Shown one piece after another: positions 24,901 to 35,999 of a DNA stretch of 64,000 bases (its first letter is position 1; each line of letters opens with the position of its first letter). Made by a program: the position numbers and the translations under genes. The DNA is from Aphelocoma coerulescens (taxonomy: Eukaryota; Chordata; Aves; Passeriformes; Corvidae): positions 54,000,214 to 54,064,213 of the forward strand of contig NC_091017.1 in NCBI RefSeq assembly GCF_041296385.1, in the 5' to 3' direction. A model generated the notes under the pieces. It did not search any database and was not told where the DNA came from. It worked only from the letters and a program-made list of their open reading frames with translations.

Positions 24901-26182
24901 AGTAAGCCTTGCTGTAAAGCAGTGTGGATTGTGGTGTAGATACTTAAATGATCTAATGCTATGTAACCAAAGAACGGGAGATCACACAGGAAAAAAAATC
25001 CTGCCAGAAGGTGTTTGATGCATGATAGACAACACCTATTTCAACTGCAATATACAACAAAGACTTATGCAGAAGATGTCATAGTTACTGAAAGCTGGGC
25101 TTTGGCAAGAATGACAGCACAAGCTGCTCAGACCTGTGAAGCTTAGGCACTTCTGCATCTGTGCAGAAACAAATCCTTGGGTGCTTGGGAAACCTTAAAT
25201 GCACATGGAGTGCTCCTTTGGCTCTTAGGAGACCCTGGCATTAGACAACCACAGCCCAGGTCATTGGTCTGCACTGCCACCAGGCTTAGATGTTTCATTC
25301 TATCTGAAGTCTTTGCCATTCTATGGAAGAACAGAAGTCCTTATCACCTTCAGCCCTGCTCTCAGTTAGTACCCATCAGAGACCTATTTAAGCCCTCCTT
25401 GACCAATTCCAGGACCAAGCCCTTGAGTTTCTGTCCCATGGAAACCCAGATGATGGGGCTGGAGCAAAGCACATATGTGGATCTCATCCTGATGCTACAT
25501 AGGTCAATACCCAGATTCAGGAGCTGAAAAATGCTGCCAGCTGTCACTCAACCTTTAGTTCCTTAAAAGATACCCTTAGTTCCTTAAGTCACCTGGACAC
25601 GTCCCCTATAGTTTCTAAAAAATCCTATTTGATGCCTATAAATAAGTATTCTCTAATTACTATTCTGGAAGTCAGTGTTCAGATTAACTGAGTCACTTAT
25701 TGGAATGATAAATGAGTCCACTTTTAGCATCTATTGAAAAGGAAGAGACTTAGGAAAAAAAAAATGAACACAGAGACTGAGCCATAATGCAGGAGAGCAC
25801 AGAATGGCTGTGGGAACTGAAACAATATAGGAGCACAATAAAATAAAATAGGTTTTTCTTTTCCAGGAATGGAAATCTGTGGGTTTAGGGTTTACATGCA
25901 GAAATGTGACCACAAGAGGAAAGGGCAGGGCTTTTTTGGTGTGTTTTTGTTTGTTTGTTTGTTGGGAGTGGGGGTTTGGCTCTTTGGTTGGCTAGTTTGT
26001 TGATTTGTTCGGGTTTTTTTTAATTGGAAAAAAAAATCATAGCCCAGTATTTTAGCATAAAATTTCACTTCTTTTTCTGGAAGTGACTGGAAATCTAGCA
26101 TACATACTTATGTGACTGCTCAAGTAGGAGTGGCTGCTTTTTCAGGAGCAGCTTTCAACTAAAAGGCAAAATTAGAACAAAA
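21951..26182. other. Gene-free stretch, nothing recognised
   Basis: About 4.2 kb of AT-rich sequence. Open frames are at most 116 codons (25177-25527, +), without motifs. A T/G-rich run lies at 25937-26022. No element identified. Confidence 0.55.
25937..26022. repeat. TTTG-type low-complexity tract
   Basis: TTTG repeats with G runs (GGGAGTGGGGG), ending in a T run. Simple-sequence DNA. Confidence 0.75.
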
Positions 26183-26272
26183 ATGCCTGTCCTGGGTTGC
26201 AGTGTATTCTATTACCATCCTCATGAGCTGTTGAAATCAGGTGGGGCAGTGTTTCCTTGCCTCCTCCCCCCA

Positions 26273-26392
26273 GACTATCTTTCTGTTAATGGCCCATCAT
26301 TGTCCTGCTGCATGACTCAGAGATAACTCCCTCCGGACTATCTTCTGTTAACGAGCCTAATCAACACTTGGCCTCATGACTCATTACCCCAT
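26273..26392 (+). promoter_or_regulatory. Duplicated U3 segment with two TGACTCA sites
   Basis: GACTATCT(T)TCTGTTAA begins at 26273 and again at 26336, and CATGACTCA occurs at 26311-26319 and 26375-26383. This gives two imperfect copies of a unit of 63-64 bp, each with an AP-1-type TGACTCA site (26313-26319 and 26377-26383). Duplicated enhancer blocks are common in retroviral U3 regions. Enhancer activity is inferred. Confidence 0.65.
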
Positions 26393-26436
26393 TGTGAGAT
26401 GCTCCACCCAGAGGGAGGAACCAAGCATCCCATCGT

Positions 26437-26446
26437 GGATATAATC
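26437..26446 (+). promoter_or_regulatory. TATA-like box of the 26188-26746 LTR
   Basis: GGATATAATC lies about 250 bp after the LTR start and about 250 bp before ATTAAA, as expected for a U3/R promoter. Activity is inferred. Confidence 0.5.
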
Positions 26447-26690
26447 TGGGACTCTGAACACCAGTGACAACCCTTTCCACTGGATTTCCAGAGGACAGGA
26501 GCTACACAGCCACCACGGGACTTTCTGAGGAAGAGCAGACCCCTTTACTACAGGATCACTGCTTCAGAGGATTGCAGCCACCATTCTACCAGACTGCTAA
26601 CACCACCCTGCCTAACAGGGACTCGGGTTGTATCTTGACTTTGTCAGTTTGAACCAGTGTTTTCTTTTACTTTTCTTTTCTTTAATTTCC

Positions 26691-26696
26691 ATTAAA
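26691..26696 (+). terminator. ATTAAA poly(A) signal of the 26188-26746 LTR
   Basis: ATTAAA followed by T/G-rich sequence near the LTR 3' end. Its position fits the R/U5 boundary. Confidence 0.55.
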
Positions 26697-26751
26697 TTGT
26701 TTTTCTGACTTGGTGCCTCCCACTGGTTTGTTTTCAAACTAGTACAGTGCC

Positions 26752-29700
26752 AGTTTGTAAAAGAGGAGGATCTGCTCTGTGAACTGTAAGCTTTCTGGGA
26801 CAAAAACTGTCTCAAATGATGCCACCTCAAACTCTATTTGAAATAATGTGCCATTTTTAAGCTTTCAAAATAGATCCATAAAACAGTAGGAAATAAAAAT
26901 TAATCCTAGAAATCAGTAAGAACGCACCAAGATGCTGAGAAGAGGGGAGGAAGGCCAAGGGATGCAGTGGTAAGGCTGCCACCAAAGATTGCTACCCTCT
27001 TTCACTTCTTCCTTGCCTTCTCCGGCAATCAGAAGAGTGGTGGAATCCTCTCCTCTCCATAGGTCCTGCTTTCTTTCATGTCCTGCTCCAATCTCACCCT
27101 GGTCTAATTTCTGATCTATCAATTGAGTACTGAGATCTGGGAAGATTTTAAACTACAGTTTTCAAAATGTCCAAGACTAAACCCGTATAAAATCTTTCAC
27201 TGTTTTACCAATACTCACGACTATGACTCATCACTACTTTGGCAAATAAAGTGCTGAAGTATTTTTCTAGGTTTTTCAGGCTTTTAAAATATGCGCATAA
27301 GAATCAGAAGGATGTCAACAAACATATCAGAATAATTTCAGGTAGGAATTAGACACTTTGACATATACCTGATATTGATGTTGGCATTTTTTGCTGTTGA
27401 TTCGCTCAGCTTTTGGATTCTCTCCAAGTGGGAGGAGAGGATAACTTTTGCAAAGTAAACACCTAAACTCCTTTCAAGGAGAAGAGAAAGAGCTGATGAC
27501 CTCCTAAGGAAGATTCAGACAAGCTGACTCTTCTTTCCTGTGCCTGGACTGATAGGGAATTCCAAACAACTACATCCATAGGAAATCCAGAGCTCCAAAC
27601 CATGCTGTGAGGGTAAATATCACAAAAATATACAAGGATCTCAAAAAAAAAAAAAAAAAAAAAACAGACAAAACTCTTTCCTTGAAAAAGGTCCCAAAAT
27701 TTTACGTGTGTATAAAGTCTGGGCAACTGTAAGAATAGTTTGCGCTGTAAAATGAAAGGACTGAGTCACATAAGGATTTAGAAGAACTTCCAGGTATCCT
27801 AACTTCAATTTAGCTAGACAAATATGTTTTCTTAAGCATTTCTGATCACCTGCAGACCCCAGTTATGAAATGAATATCAAAAGTAATGGATGTATAGAAA
27901 ACTATGTAATATTGTACACAGCCCGTTGTCACTTGAATTTCCTCTACTCTGAGATATTATATTTGTTTTCCTATCCCACACACGTATAAAAGAGATGTTA
28001 ATAGAATATTTATGCTTGTTACTTGATTTACTAGGTAGAATTCCATAGCTTTACATTTATAGGCACATTTGTATATAAAGAAACTTTTCTTTCACAATAC
28101 TGTCTGATATGACTTATCTCTGATCTTTTTGTACAGAAGATTAAAAAAGAAATGGAAGATAGAAGAAATTGCTCACACTGCATTATCAAGACTTCTCTGA
28201 AACCAAGCAAGTCAGAAAACTCTGCAAAAGCTTGTATTTGAGAGAATATTTGTCATAGAAATGTTGGACACATGAGAAGCAAGTGGCGTATTGAATTCTA
28301 ACATGGTTTTGAATGTTAAATGTTCATATTTGCCTAACTGTGCCAGAACAGAAATTCAAAAGCTTCTGAGTGTTTTGACTCGATCCCTTTGAAGAAATCT
28401 GATTCCCTGCCAGAAGAAATAGCCATGCTGTTCATGTTTGAAAACATCTAACTTGAAAAGATAAAAGTACTTCTAAACTGTTGTTTGTGTATATAGGCGA
28501 ACAGAGGTTCCAACAATTAAAAGACTTCGTTTGGGCTTTGATAAATTTAATTCCCTTTGTCAAGCAACTTGGCAACACTCAGTCTATTGTTTCAGTGGAA
28601 AAAAAGAATTTGACAAAAATGAGGTCTCTATAAAAGCTAATAGGTTTGGATGGCTTTAGTTTATTTAACACATAAATGACATTCTAGATAGCCTTAAAGA
28701 AGAATCAACAAATTGTAATATAACATTGTGACAATCTAAAGGTAAAGCAACAAACAAAACAGATGAGATGTTGGTCTGATATGTAATAAAAGAAGACAGC
28801 TATACCATCATTTTGGAGCAAAAACCCCAATAGTCTGAAGAGAAATATCCACAAAAGTATATTCTTCTTACCTCATGGATGAATCTCTTAATGAAATATG
28901 CTTTCTCTTGAAAGATGTTCCTTGGTTATGTATCATATTATTTCTTCTTCTCAAATTAGCAGAAGGAGAGGCAGAATTCATTGGGGAATCTGACCAAAGA
29001 ATGCAGAAAAACACAAGAAATAGTTTTGTAGAATTACATTATCTTTCATTTGCTCTAAGGAGAAATGAGGTTTTGCACTCAAATTCTTAAGAATTTTATT
29101 CTTTGTGTGAGAGTCCCACTGTAGGCAGGAGTGATAGGCCAGAAAAGACATTGAATAAGGAAGTTTGTGTTTCTGTCAAGGTAAATAATTGTCTTCATAG
29201 CTCCTGAAAGATCACTATTTTACAATGCAAAACTATGAGAATTAAAGACCTAAGACCACCATATTTTCATTACACATGCCATAATACAGACCTCTTTAGA
29301 ATAATTAATTTAATCAATATGCTATTGGCCATTCCTACCTCACTGGCAAATTCTCTCTGTGGTGCATATCACTAAAAGCATCATGATCCATTGATAGCTG
29401 CAAGCCAGAAAATACATCAGAAGATGCTGCAGCTCCCTTGTCCCGCTGGCTGTGCATCACACCCCCATCCCAGTGTACACTGCAGATGGCTCATGTTCCT
29501 ATGTAACTAGTTGTTTACCACAGAAACAAGTCACTGAAAGCTAATCTCAAAAAGTAAAAGAAGAGGTTTATTTCACTGAGAATTCAGCTTTCCACAGCAG
29601 GGTTACATGGACAACAGCTGGCCTTTCTAGCAAAACCTGCAACTTCTTGATAGCCGACGGAGTCTGGTGGGCTAGACAACATAGTCATCAAGGAGCAACA

Positions 29701-31449
29701 TGGGTCTGATGGCTGCAAAGAGTTACAGTTTCTGATAATACAATACTCAGAGCCAGACAAATATGATCATTCTTGCCTGCTCCAGGGAATGGTTTATTAT
29801 TTGGAAAGCTGTCTTGCATGTAGGTTGTGCTTTGCTGGTACTTCCGCACTGAGTATAATTTTTATTGATTTCAGAAGTGTACCAACTGCTTTGCACATAC
29901 ATAAACAAGCTCATGCGCACATTCCTATTAATAATAGCAGCATTATTTAGAGCTAGCCAGATATTATGTACACTAATATTTATTTTTTTTTGTTCATCAA
30001 AACCCAACAATTATTTAAATTCAAAGTTTGAGGGAAATACTTTTCTGTACAATTTCTTTTAAAAGTAAATTTTGCAACTTTTTGTTTTGGAATTTCACAA
30101 ACAAACAAACCCCTCTCTTTTCTTTCTAAAATGTACTAACAGATTATTACATAGTAAGATAATAGAGGAATGAAAATAATTTCACTGAATTTTGGATATT
30201 AGTCTAAATACAATTATTTTTAAAGGTTGAATTCACAGATATTTGTCCCTGAACTCTGATTTTCAGGTTCAGGCGTGACTTACAAAGCAGAGAATTTGTA
30301 TGTACAGCCAAGTATTTCTGTTAACAATTTCAGCAAGAGTGACATGGAATGAATTTTTTTATAATACTGTCTAATGTGCATCTTAATGTGCATTTTCCAA
30401 TCACGTTGGTTGATTTTAAAAAACGAATTAAAAATAAATCCTTCACATTGCTTTGCTAGGCTTGTGCCAAGACTTTTCATTTTTCTTTCTACATGAAGAA
30501 TATTTTTTCATTAAAAAATAGATAAGGAAATAAAAGTTTGATAAAATCAAAGTACTGCCAGTTCTATGGAGAACATATTTTCTGTTGAGAATTCATTTTG
30601 ATTGAAGATTTACTATCAAATTCTGCTATTTTTCATGAGACAGAAACAAATCTAATTTTTGGATGTTGTCTTTCCATACTTCATATAGATTTGAAGATGT
30701 CAAATCAGTTTCAAAACAAAGAGTTGGCCACGGTTTATAACCTTGAGTGTACTGGAAAAAAATTCTCACTGACTTATCTCTCCTTAAATGTTCATTGTGA
30801 GTGCACTATAAGCCTGGTGGTTTTGACATCAACATTGGTAGAGAAAGAGTTCATGTATTAAAATGAAAACCAGAAATCTAACACTTCCTTTTTTTTTTTA
30901 TGAACCATGATTTTCATTCCAAACTTCCCAATGGCAATATCAAATGGACCATTTGCAGAGGCATTCATGAAAACTTGTACAAACAACAGAAGTCTTTACA
31001 AGACTTTTTTCCATGTAATCTTTACTGAGTGCTTGCCAACAGCCTCACACACTGATCATTTCAGCCACATGCTCTGTGCTCTAGGGCAGATGCAGCAGAG
31101 GAACAAGAAGGTTGGCACAGGATTCAGAAGCTAAGTGGGAAACAGTTAGTGGAAAGCACATCTGTCTGAATTAGTCTTGCCAACATCTAGGAACACATTT
31201 GGGTTCTGTAGAACATTCATTAATATATATAATTATAAAATGTAGGTGAAAAAAAACCCCAAACTAAACCAAAATTCTTTTTATTTCCCTGGTTTATCTA
31301 TCCTATGCTACTCCCAGGTCAACAAAACTCTAAGTTTTGATTTTTTGTTGCAAAACTAAATAAGGATTTCTTTCTCATTAACTAGGTGTCAGAATATTTT
31401 ACCTGTCATTTTCAGGTAAAATAGTAAAAAGTTGTATTCAAGAAGGTCA
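26752..31449. other. Gene-free stretch, nothing recognised
   Basis: About 4.7 kb of AT-rich DNA with a 22-A tract at 27643-27664. Around 29340-29740 there is a less AT-rich patch with a TTTATT on the plus strand (antisense poly(A)-like), which could be an old LTR remnant, but no termini or target duplication can be read. Open frames are at most 87 codons, without motifs. Confidence 0.5.
27643..27664. repeat. Poly-A tract, 22 bases
   Basis: An uninterrupted run of 22 A. No LINE or processed-gene sequence that I recognise lies directly upstream, so I treat it as simple sequence. Confidence 0.9.
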
Positions 31450-31577
31450 AAGAATCACAATGGTTTGGGTTGAAAGGGACCACAAAGATCATCTTGTTCC
31501 AACTCCCTGCCATGGGCAGGGACACCTTCCACTAGACCTGGTTGCTCCAAGCACTATCCAGTCTTGCTTTGAGCGCC
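31450..31577 (-). mobile_element. Short CR1 3' tail, antisense
   Basis: AAAGAATCACAATGGTTTGGG followed by GGGACCACAAAGATCATCTTG, CTGCCATGGGCAGGGACACC and CACTAGACCTGGTTGCTCCAA is the classic antisense CR1 3' UTR. Only about 128 bp are present, a typical strong 5' truncation. It ends about 75 bp before the LTR at 31654. Confidence 0.93.
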
Positions 31578-32380
31578 AAGTCTTATAGGAGAATACTCTA
31601 ATTCAGAGCAGGAAGCTGGCAATTAGGATAGCCAGAAATACAAGTTAATTTTATGTAGTAGGTTGAAACTGAGTTGATGAACAAGTTCCTAAGTCAATGG
31701 CTCTTTTGCGATTTGCATATTTAAACAGATGTGGAAGCAAAGGAAGTTCCTTTTTGTTCCAGCTTTTCCCACGGGGAAAGGGGGGGAAAATGGGTCCTGG
31801 GTTCCGTCTCTTGGAGCGAGCCTGGGCCTCCCCTTCCCTGGCACAGCAACACAGCGGCACAGGCCCCTGGGTCGCTGCGGAAGAACCGTCCTGGAGCCGC
31901 AGGCTGTTAAGAACAGCCATGAACTGCTGCACTGCTAAAACCACCCAGCACAGCTTCTGGGGACTGCTGGGGCTTCCCCTCCCCACACGGCTGGCGCAGC
32001 CCCGCACGGACCCAGCGGGAGCCAGCGCAGCCTCTCTGCAGCCAGCACAGCTTGTACCGAACCGAAGACACCATGCAACCAGCAGCATGCAAGGGAGCAA
32101 GGCTTTCTCCAGTGTAAAGCATGGACAAGATCAGTTTCTTAATATGGAGGCTCCAAGGTCAGAAAGAAAGAGAAAGAAAGTCACATTGAATGGAGTCAAG
32201 ATGGTGGGGGGGGGGAAAGGGGCGAAGACACTTTGGCATGTGGCTTAAAAATGCTTTCTGCAGGCCGTGGTGAAAACTGTAATATCACAAACTGCATGTC
32301 TCCTAATCCTTTTGAAGTACATAGGGGGATAGAGAATTCATGTCCGGCCTATGAAGATATGAGAAATGCCTATGCCAGGC

Positions 32381-32390
32381 TATATAGAAG
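32381..32390 (+). promoter_or_regulatory. TATA box of the 31654-32928 LTR
   Basis: TATATAGAAG lies about 730 bp after the LTR start and 400 bp before AATAAA. This is a well-formed TATA sequence in the position expected for a long U3. Activity is inferred. Confidence 0.5.
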
Positions 32391-32779
32391 TGGTGAAAGG
32401 CTTTTTGAGATTTTGAAGAAGAGAGCCTTTGTTTTCAGGCCAGAATAACTCATCCTTAAAAAGACTAAAATCTTATGTTTATGGGCCCATGACTGCAGTA
32501 TGAATACACTGTGAGATTTTCATGGGAGAGATGTTTTTCCACCTCAGCAGATTTGTTTGCAGGCGGGACTGTTGCTGGTGTCAGTTTGGAAACCACGTTA
32601 AAGCAGAAGAAACTCTTTCTTCCTTAAATATTGGAGAGAATTTTAAGAACTGCAACAATGACCAAATCCCATGTTTTGTTTTTCCCTTGTGCAGTTTTGG
32701 TGGCTAGGAGGGGGTGCCGGAGGAGAGGGGAATTTGCTTTGATTTCTTACTATTTCTTTTTGCTTTTAATTCTGTTAGA

Positions 32780-32785
32780 AATAAA
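32780..32785 (+). terminator. AATAAA poly(A) signal of the 31654-32928 LTR
   Basis: AATAAA followed within 60 bp by T-rich and GTTTTG-containing sequence. It lies 143 bp before the LTR end. Confidence 0.55.
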
Positions 32786-32933
32786 CTTTTCTTCATACAG
32801 CAACTTTTTAAGTCTGAACCTGTTTTGCCCTGCAGTTTTTATCAGTTTTCCTCAATAATCTTTATTTCTCCTTATGAAAAATAGCAGATTTCGTGGAGTT
32901 TGGCACCTAGCCAGCTAAACCCATGACATTTTA

Positions 32934-35457
32934 TCAGCCATATTGCCTAGCAGAGTTCCACTGCCTGCAATAGACACTTTGCTTTTTACGTATACTGGGA
33001 TCTGGTTCTCTCTCTCAGCTGTATTTTGAAGGGAATTTCCTGCAAGCTCTTTTGTCCTGATTAGTCCCTAAAGGTAAATTGGGCTTCACTACAAGTGTTT
33101 TGAAAACCAGCACGGAGCATGCACAAGTAATCTGTTTTTCATCCAATTAGGAAAAACAAGATGTGTCTCAGACTTCCTACTGTGCCTAGAAACTACCTCC
33201 CACTCGTACTTGTATTCTTTATTAATTCAGCTGTGCTTCTTCCATTAACTCCATTGTCTTTGCAGTTCCATGTAATCTAGTGTCATTCACAGCACACTGA
33301 CTAAAGGAAAAGTATGGAAAAATCTGTTTTCTGTTCAAAATTCTAACATTGTAAAGAATCATGAAATCTGTGTGGAGTTTTGCAATAGTTCATTGTCAGC
33401 TGAGCCACAGTGGCCTAGCACTCTACCTTGTCTTTAGGTTTCTCTTGGAGTTTTAAGACCTTGCTTTTCTGCTTCAGCTTCCTTTTAATATTGAAGAGAG
33501 CAATGCATTACAGTAGTAGTAGTATGTTCTCATGGTCTCAAACTACTCTGCTGATATGCACTTGATGAGGGAGGAGTTTACATGGGATAAAATGTATAGA
33601 TCTGTAGTCCTTGGTATTTTCCCCATCAGATGCATTTCTGCAATTCTGGACTCTCCCAGATGACTGATCAAAAGAAAGTACTGATTTTTCCCTAGTAAAA
33701 TCCTTTAAGTAGGCTGCAGAGGCCAAGAAACTCACAGTGTTTCTTTTTATTTCCTGTAAGTGTGAACACCAAAACCCATGTTCACAATAGGAATTTGCCA
33801 TGTCACCTTCCCTTCCCTGTAACACCAGGCTTCATTAACTTCTTCTGTTTGATTAGTCTTTTTTTCAGCTTGTACCTCAACTTTGTAATATGAGGTCCTG
33901 AAAAAAATGAACACTCAGCTTGGTATCCAAGATAATTTTTGAGTCTTCAGCCTAACACATGTATTTCCAACAGATTTTACACCCTGACATTTACAGGCAG
34001 TGTAATAACCTATGCAGTGGAATCTATCTAATGACAAATACCAAAGGTGAATACACATGATTTCAAAATTTATGTGAGATCTATAGTTATGAAAGACCAA
34101 CTTTTTTTTTTTTTTTTGGTGAATATTCTTTTCCTTAATTTCACTTTAGATGTTGTATATTTTCCTAAACTAAATAAACAAATTTTTTGTACGTTATTTG
34201 GGAGATAAAAAAATAAGCATCATGTTTAACATTGTTTATCTACTGTTTTGCCAAAACTAACGAGGAAAATTGCATGATGTTCTCTTGTGTTGGCTTTTTC
34301 TGAAAAAGTTTTTCCTAGCTTTACCCAAATTGCACATGATGCTTTGTGAAATTAAAAATTATATGCTCTATTTTTCCCTGTTTCATAGAAACAGAAATTG
34401 CAATTATTTTATTGCAATAAAAAACTGATTTGCATTAACTTCATCTGGTTTGGTTCCATAACATACTATAAGCACAGTGGGAATCAACCAGAAGGCCAGA
34501 AAATATCATCAGAGAAAAAATTACAATATATCAATTACCAGTTTAGTTCTGAAGCATTTCCTCTCTTCTCTCTGATAGTCCTGGTGTGATGATAATATTT
34601 TATAATAGAGAAGCAGGTAGAAAGCAATTTCAATCATCTTCAGATGCTGTGGATGCTCACATAAAAAAAAAAAAAATGCTGTTGAAAGAAAAACAGGCAT
34701 TCCAGAATTGTTCAGGATATTAGGGGAAATTTGTCCAATTTCTTAGGTTGCACGTAACAAAACTCACACTACTTTCATTTTCACACTACTTTTATTTTCC
34801 ATACACACACAAAAATTCTCCTGAGTTTTACAGCATTTTGGATAATAGAATCAGAATATCTTTTGAGAAGATTGAAGGGTTCCAAAGAAATTCCTTCAGG
34901 TCTATTCATTGGCTGAAAGACTTTAAGAACTGCATTTCGCAACATTTATTTCAATATTTCTGGCTAATATGGTTAGTCTTGTCTGAAATTAAGATTTGGC
35001 CAAGATTCAAGCATTATTTGTTTTATCAAAAGACTTAAACCAGCAGTTTGGTATAAATACAAAAAGTATGAGTTAAAAAAGCTGCAGCATTTTTTCTAAA
35101 CTGGTGTGCCCTATAAGAAAATAACTACAAAATAATTTTCTGAACAAAATGAAAAAAGACAGGGAGATTTTAGGTCTTAAAATTGAAGCTTATCAAAGTT
35201 TAGCAGAGTCAAGTAAGTTACTGTTTCCTCATTTGCACCTTGGTCAACATTGCAGACTTCCCACATTCCCCTTCTTTTTGTGTTAAGTGGGGAGTATTCC
35301 AGGTTTCCTTGTTTCAAGCAATGTGATAGTGTTTCTCAGGATCTGGTCTGCAGACTTCCTGATTCTTTCTGTGTCATAGAAGCAGCACAGACCGAAACCT
35401 GAGTACAGAGGGATTGGTTGCCAAGTTCAGTTGGACTTGGAGACAAAAGAGAAAAGC
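32934..35457. other. Gene-free stretch between two LTRs
   Basis: AT-rich sequence with T or A runs near 34102-34118 and 34662-34674. Open frames are at most 96 codons, without motifs. No element recognised. Confidence 0.55.
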
Positions 35458-35999
35458 TGATGAAATTTAAGCCCAGTCAACAGCTAAGTAACATGCAGAC
35501 ACTGGCTCACTCTCCCCTGGTGGGGAGAAGAATCAGAAAGAAAAGGCAAACCTTGTGGGAGATTAGAACAATTTAATAATTGAAACAAAATGTATTAATA
35601 ATTTTTGTCATATGGAGAGGGGGAGAGAGTAACAGAACCCAAGAAAAACAAGTTGCTTACCACCCACTGACCAGTACCAAGCCTGTCCCAGAATTGTCAT
35701 AGTCCCCAGTTCCAGGTAATTCCCCCTGTTTGTATACTACATGTGGCATACTGTGGTATGGAATATCCTTTTGAACAGTTTGGGTCACCTGTCCCAGCTA
35801 CGGTCCCTCCCGGCTTTTTGTGCAGCTCCTCACTAGCAGAGCAGGAGATACTGGAAAGTCCTTGACTTAGTGTAAGCAACACCCAGAACAGCCAGAACAT
35901 CTGTGTTCTATCAGTATGATCTTCATATTAAATCCCAAACACAGCCCTGTACTAGCTACTAAGAAGAAAATAAACTCTGTCTCAGCCAAAACCAGGACA
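35458..35999 (-). mobile_element. Near-complete avian ERV-type LTR, antisense, 542 bp
   Basis: On the plus strand it runs from TGATGAAATTTAAGCCC to CCAAAACCAGGACA, the reverse complement of the avian LTR family that starts TGTCCTGGTTT. The recognisable blocks are in order: CTGGCTCACTCTCCCC, TGGTATGGAATATCC, GGTCACCTGTCCCAGCT, TCCTTGACTTAG and TACTAGCTACTAAGAAG. An ATTAAA signal on the minus strand lies at 35577-35572, about 115 bp from the 3' end. The flanks AAAGC (35453-35457) and AAAGA (36000-36004) agree at four of five bases. It is the same family as 5885-6351 in opposite orientation. No internal genes are present, so it is a solo LTR. Confidence 0.85.

Larger units (their letters stand above)
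26188..26746 (+). mobile_element. Solo LTR of an avian endogenous retrovirus, 559 bp, sense
   Basis: The element starts TGTCCTGGGTTGCAGTG and ends CAAACTAGTACA. It has TG...CA ends and 5-bp flanks ATGCC (26183-26187) and GTGCC (26747-26751), which agree at four of five bases. In the right order it holds a TATA-like GGATATAATC (about 26437-26446), then a region corresponding to R, and an ATTAAA signal at 26691-26696 about 50 bp before the end. The sequence resembles a passerine LTR family I recognise from memory. U3 contains a 63-64-bp tandem duplication. No internal retroviral genes adjoin it, so it is a solo LTR. The class is probably ERVL or ERVK-like and was not settled. Confidence 0.87.
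31654..32928 (+). mobile_element. Solo LTR of an endogenous retrovirus, 1275 bp
   Basis: The element begins TGTAGTAGGTTGAAACTG and ends CAGCTAAACCCATGACA, with TG...CA termini and a perfect 5-bp target duplication TTTTA (31649-31653 and 32929-32933). I assign the plus strand because TATATAGAAG occurs at 32381 and AATAAA at 32780-32785, with a remaining U5-like stretch to the end. GC-rich sequence at about 31750-32070 would be U3. A 183-codon open frame (31697-32248, +) and a 149-codon frame on the opposite strand (31651-32100) overlap in this GC-rich part. They have no family features and follow from high GC content. No internal viral genes are next to it. Orientation is less certain than the boundaries. 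Confidence 0.82.

Noticed and set aside
29340..29740. Possible old LTR remnant
   Set aside because: There is an antisense poly(A)-like TTTATT and a less AT-rich composition, but no readable termini, target duplication or family match.
31651..32248. Overlapping open frames of 183 (+) and 149 (-) codons
   Set aside because: They lie inside the GC-rich part of a solo LTR, overlap on both strands and show no protein family features. High GC content explains them.
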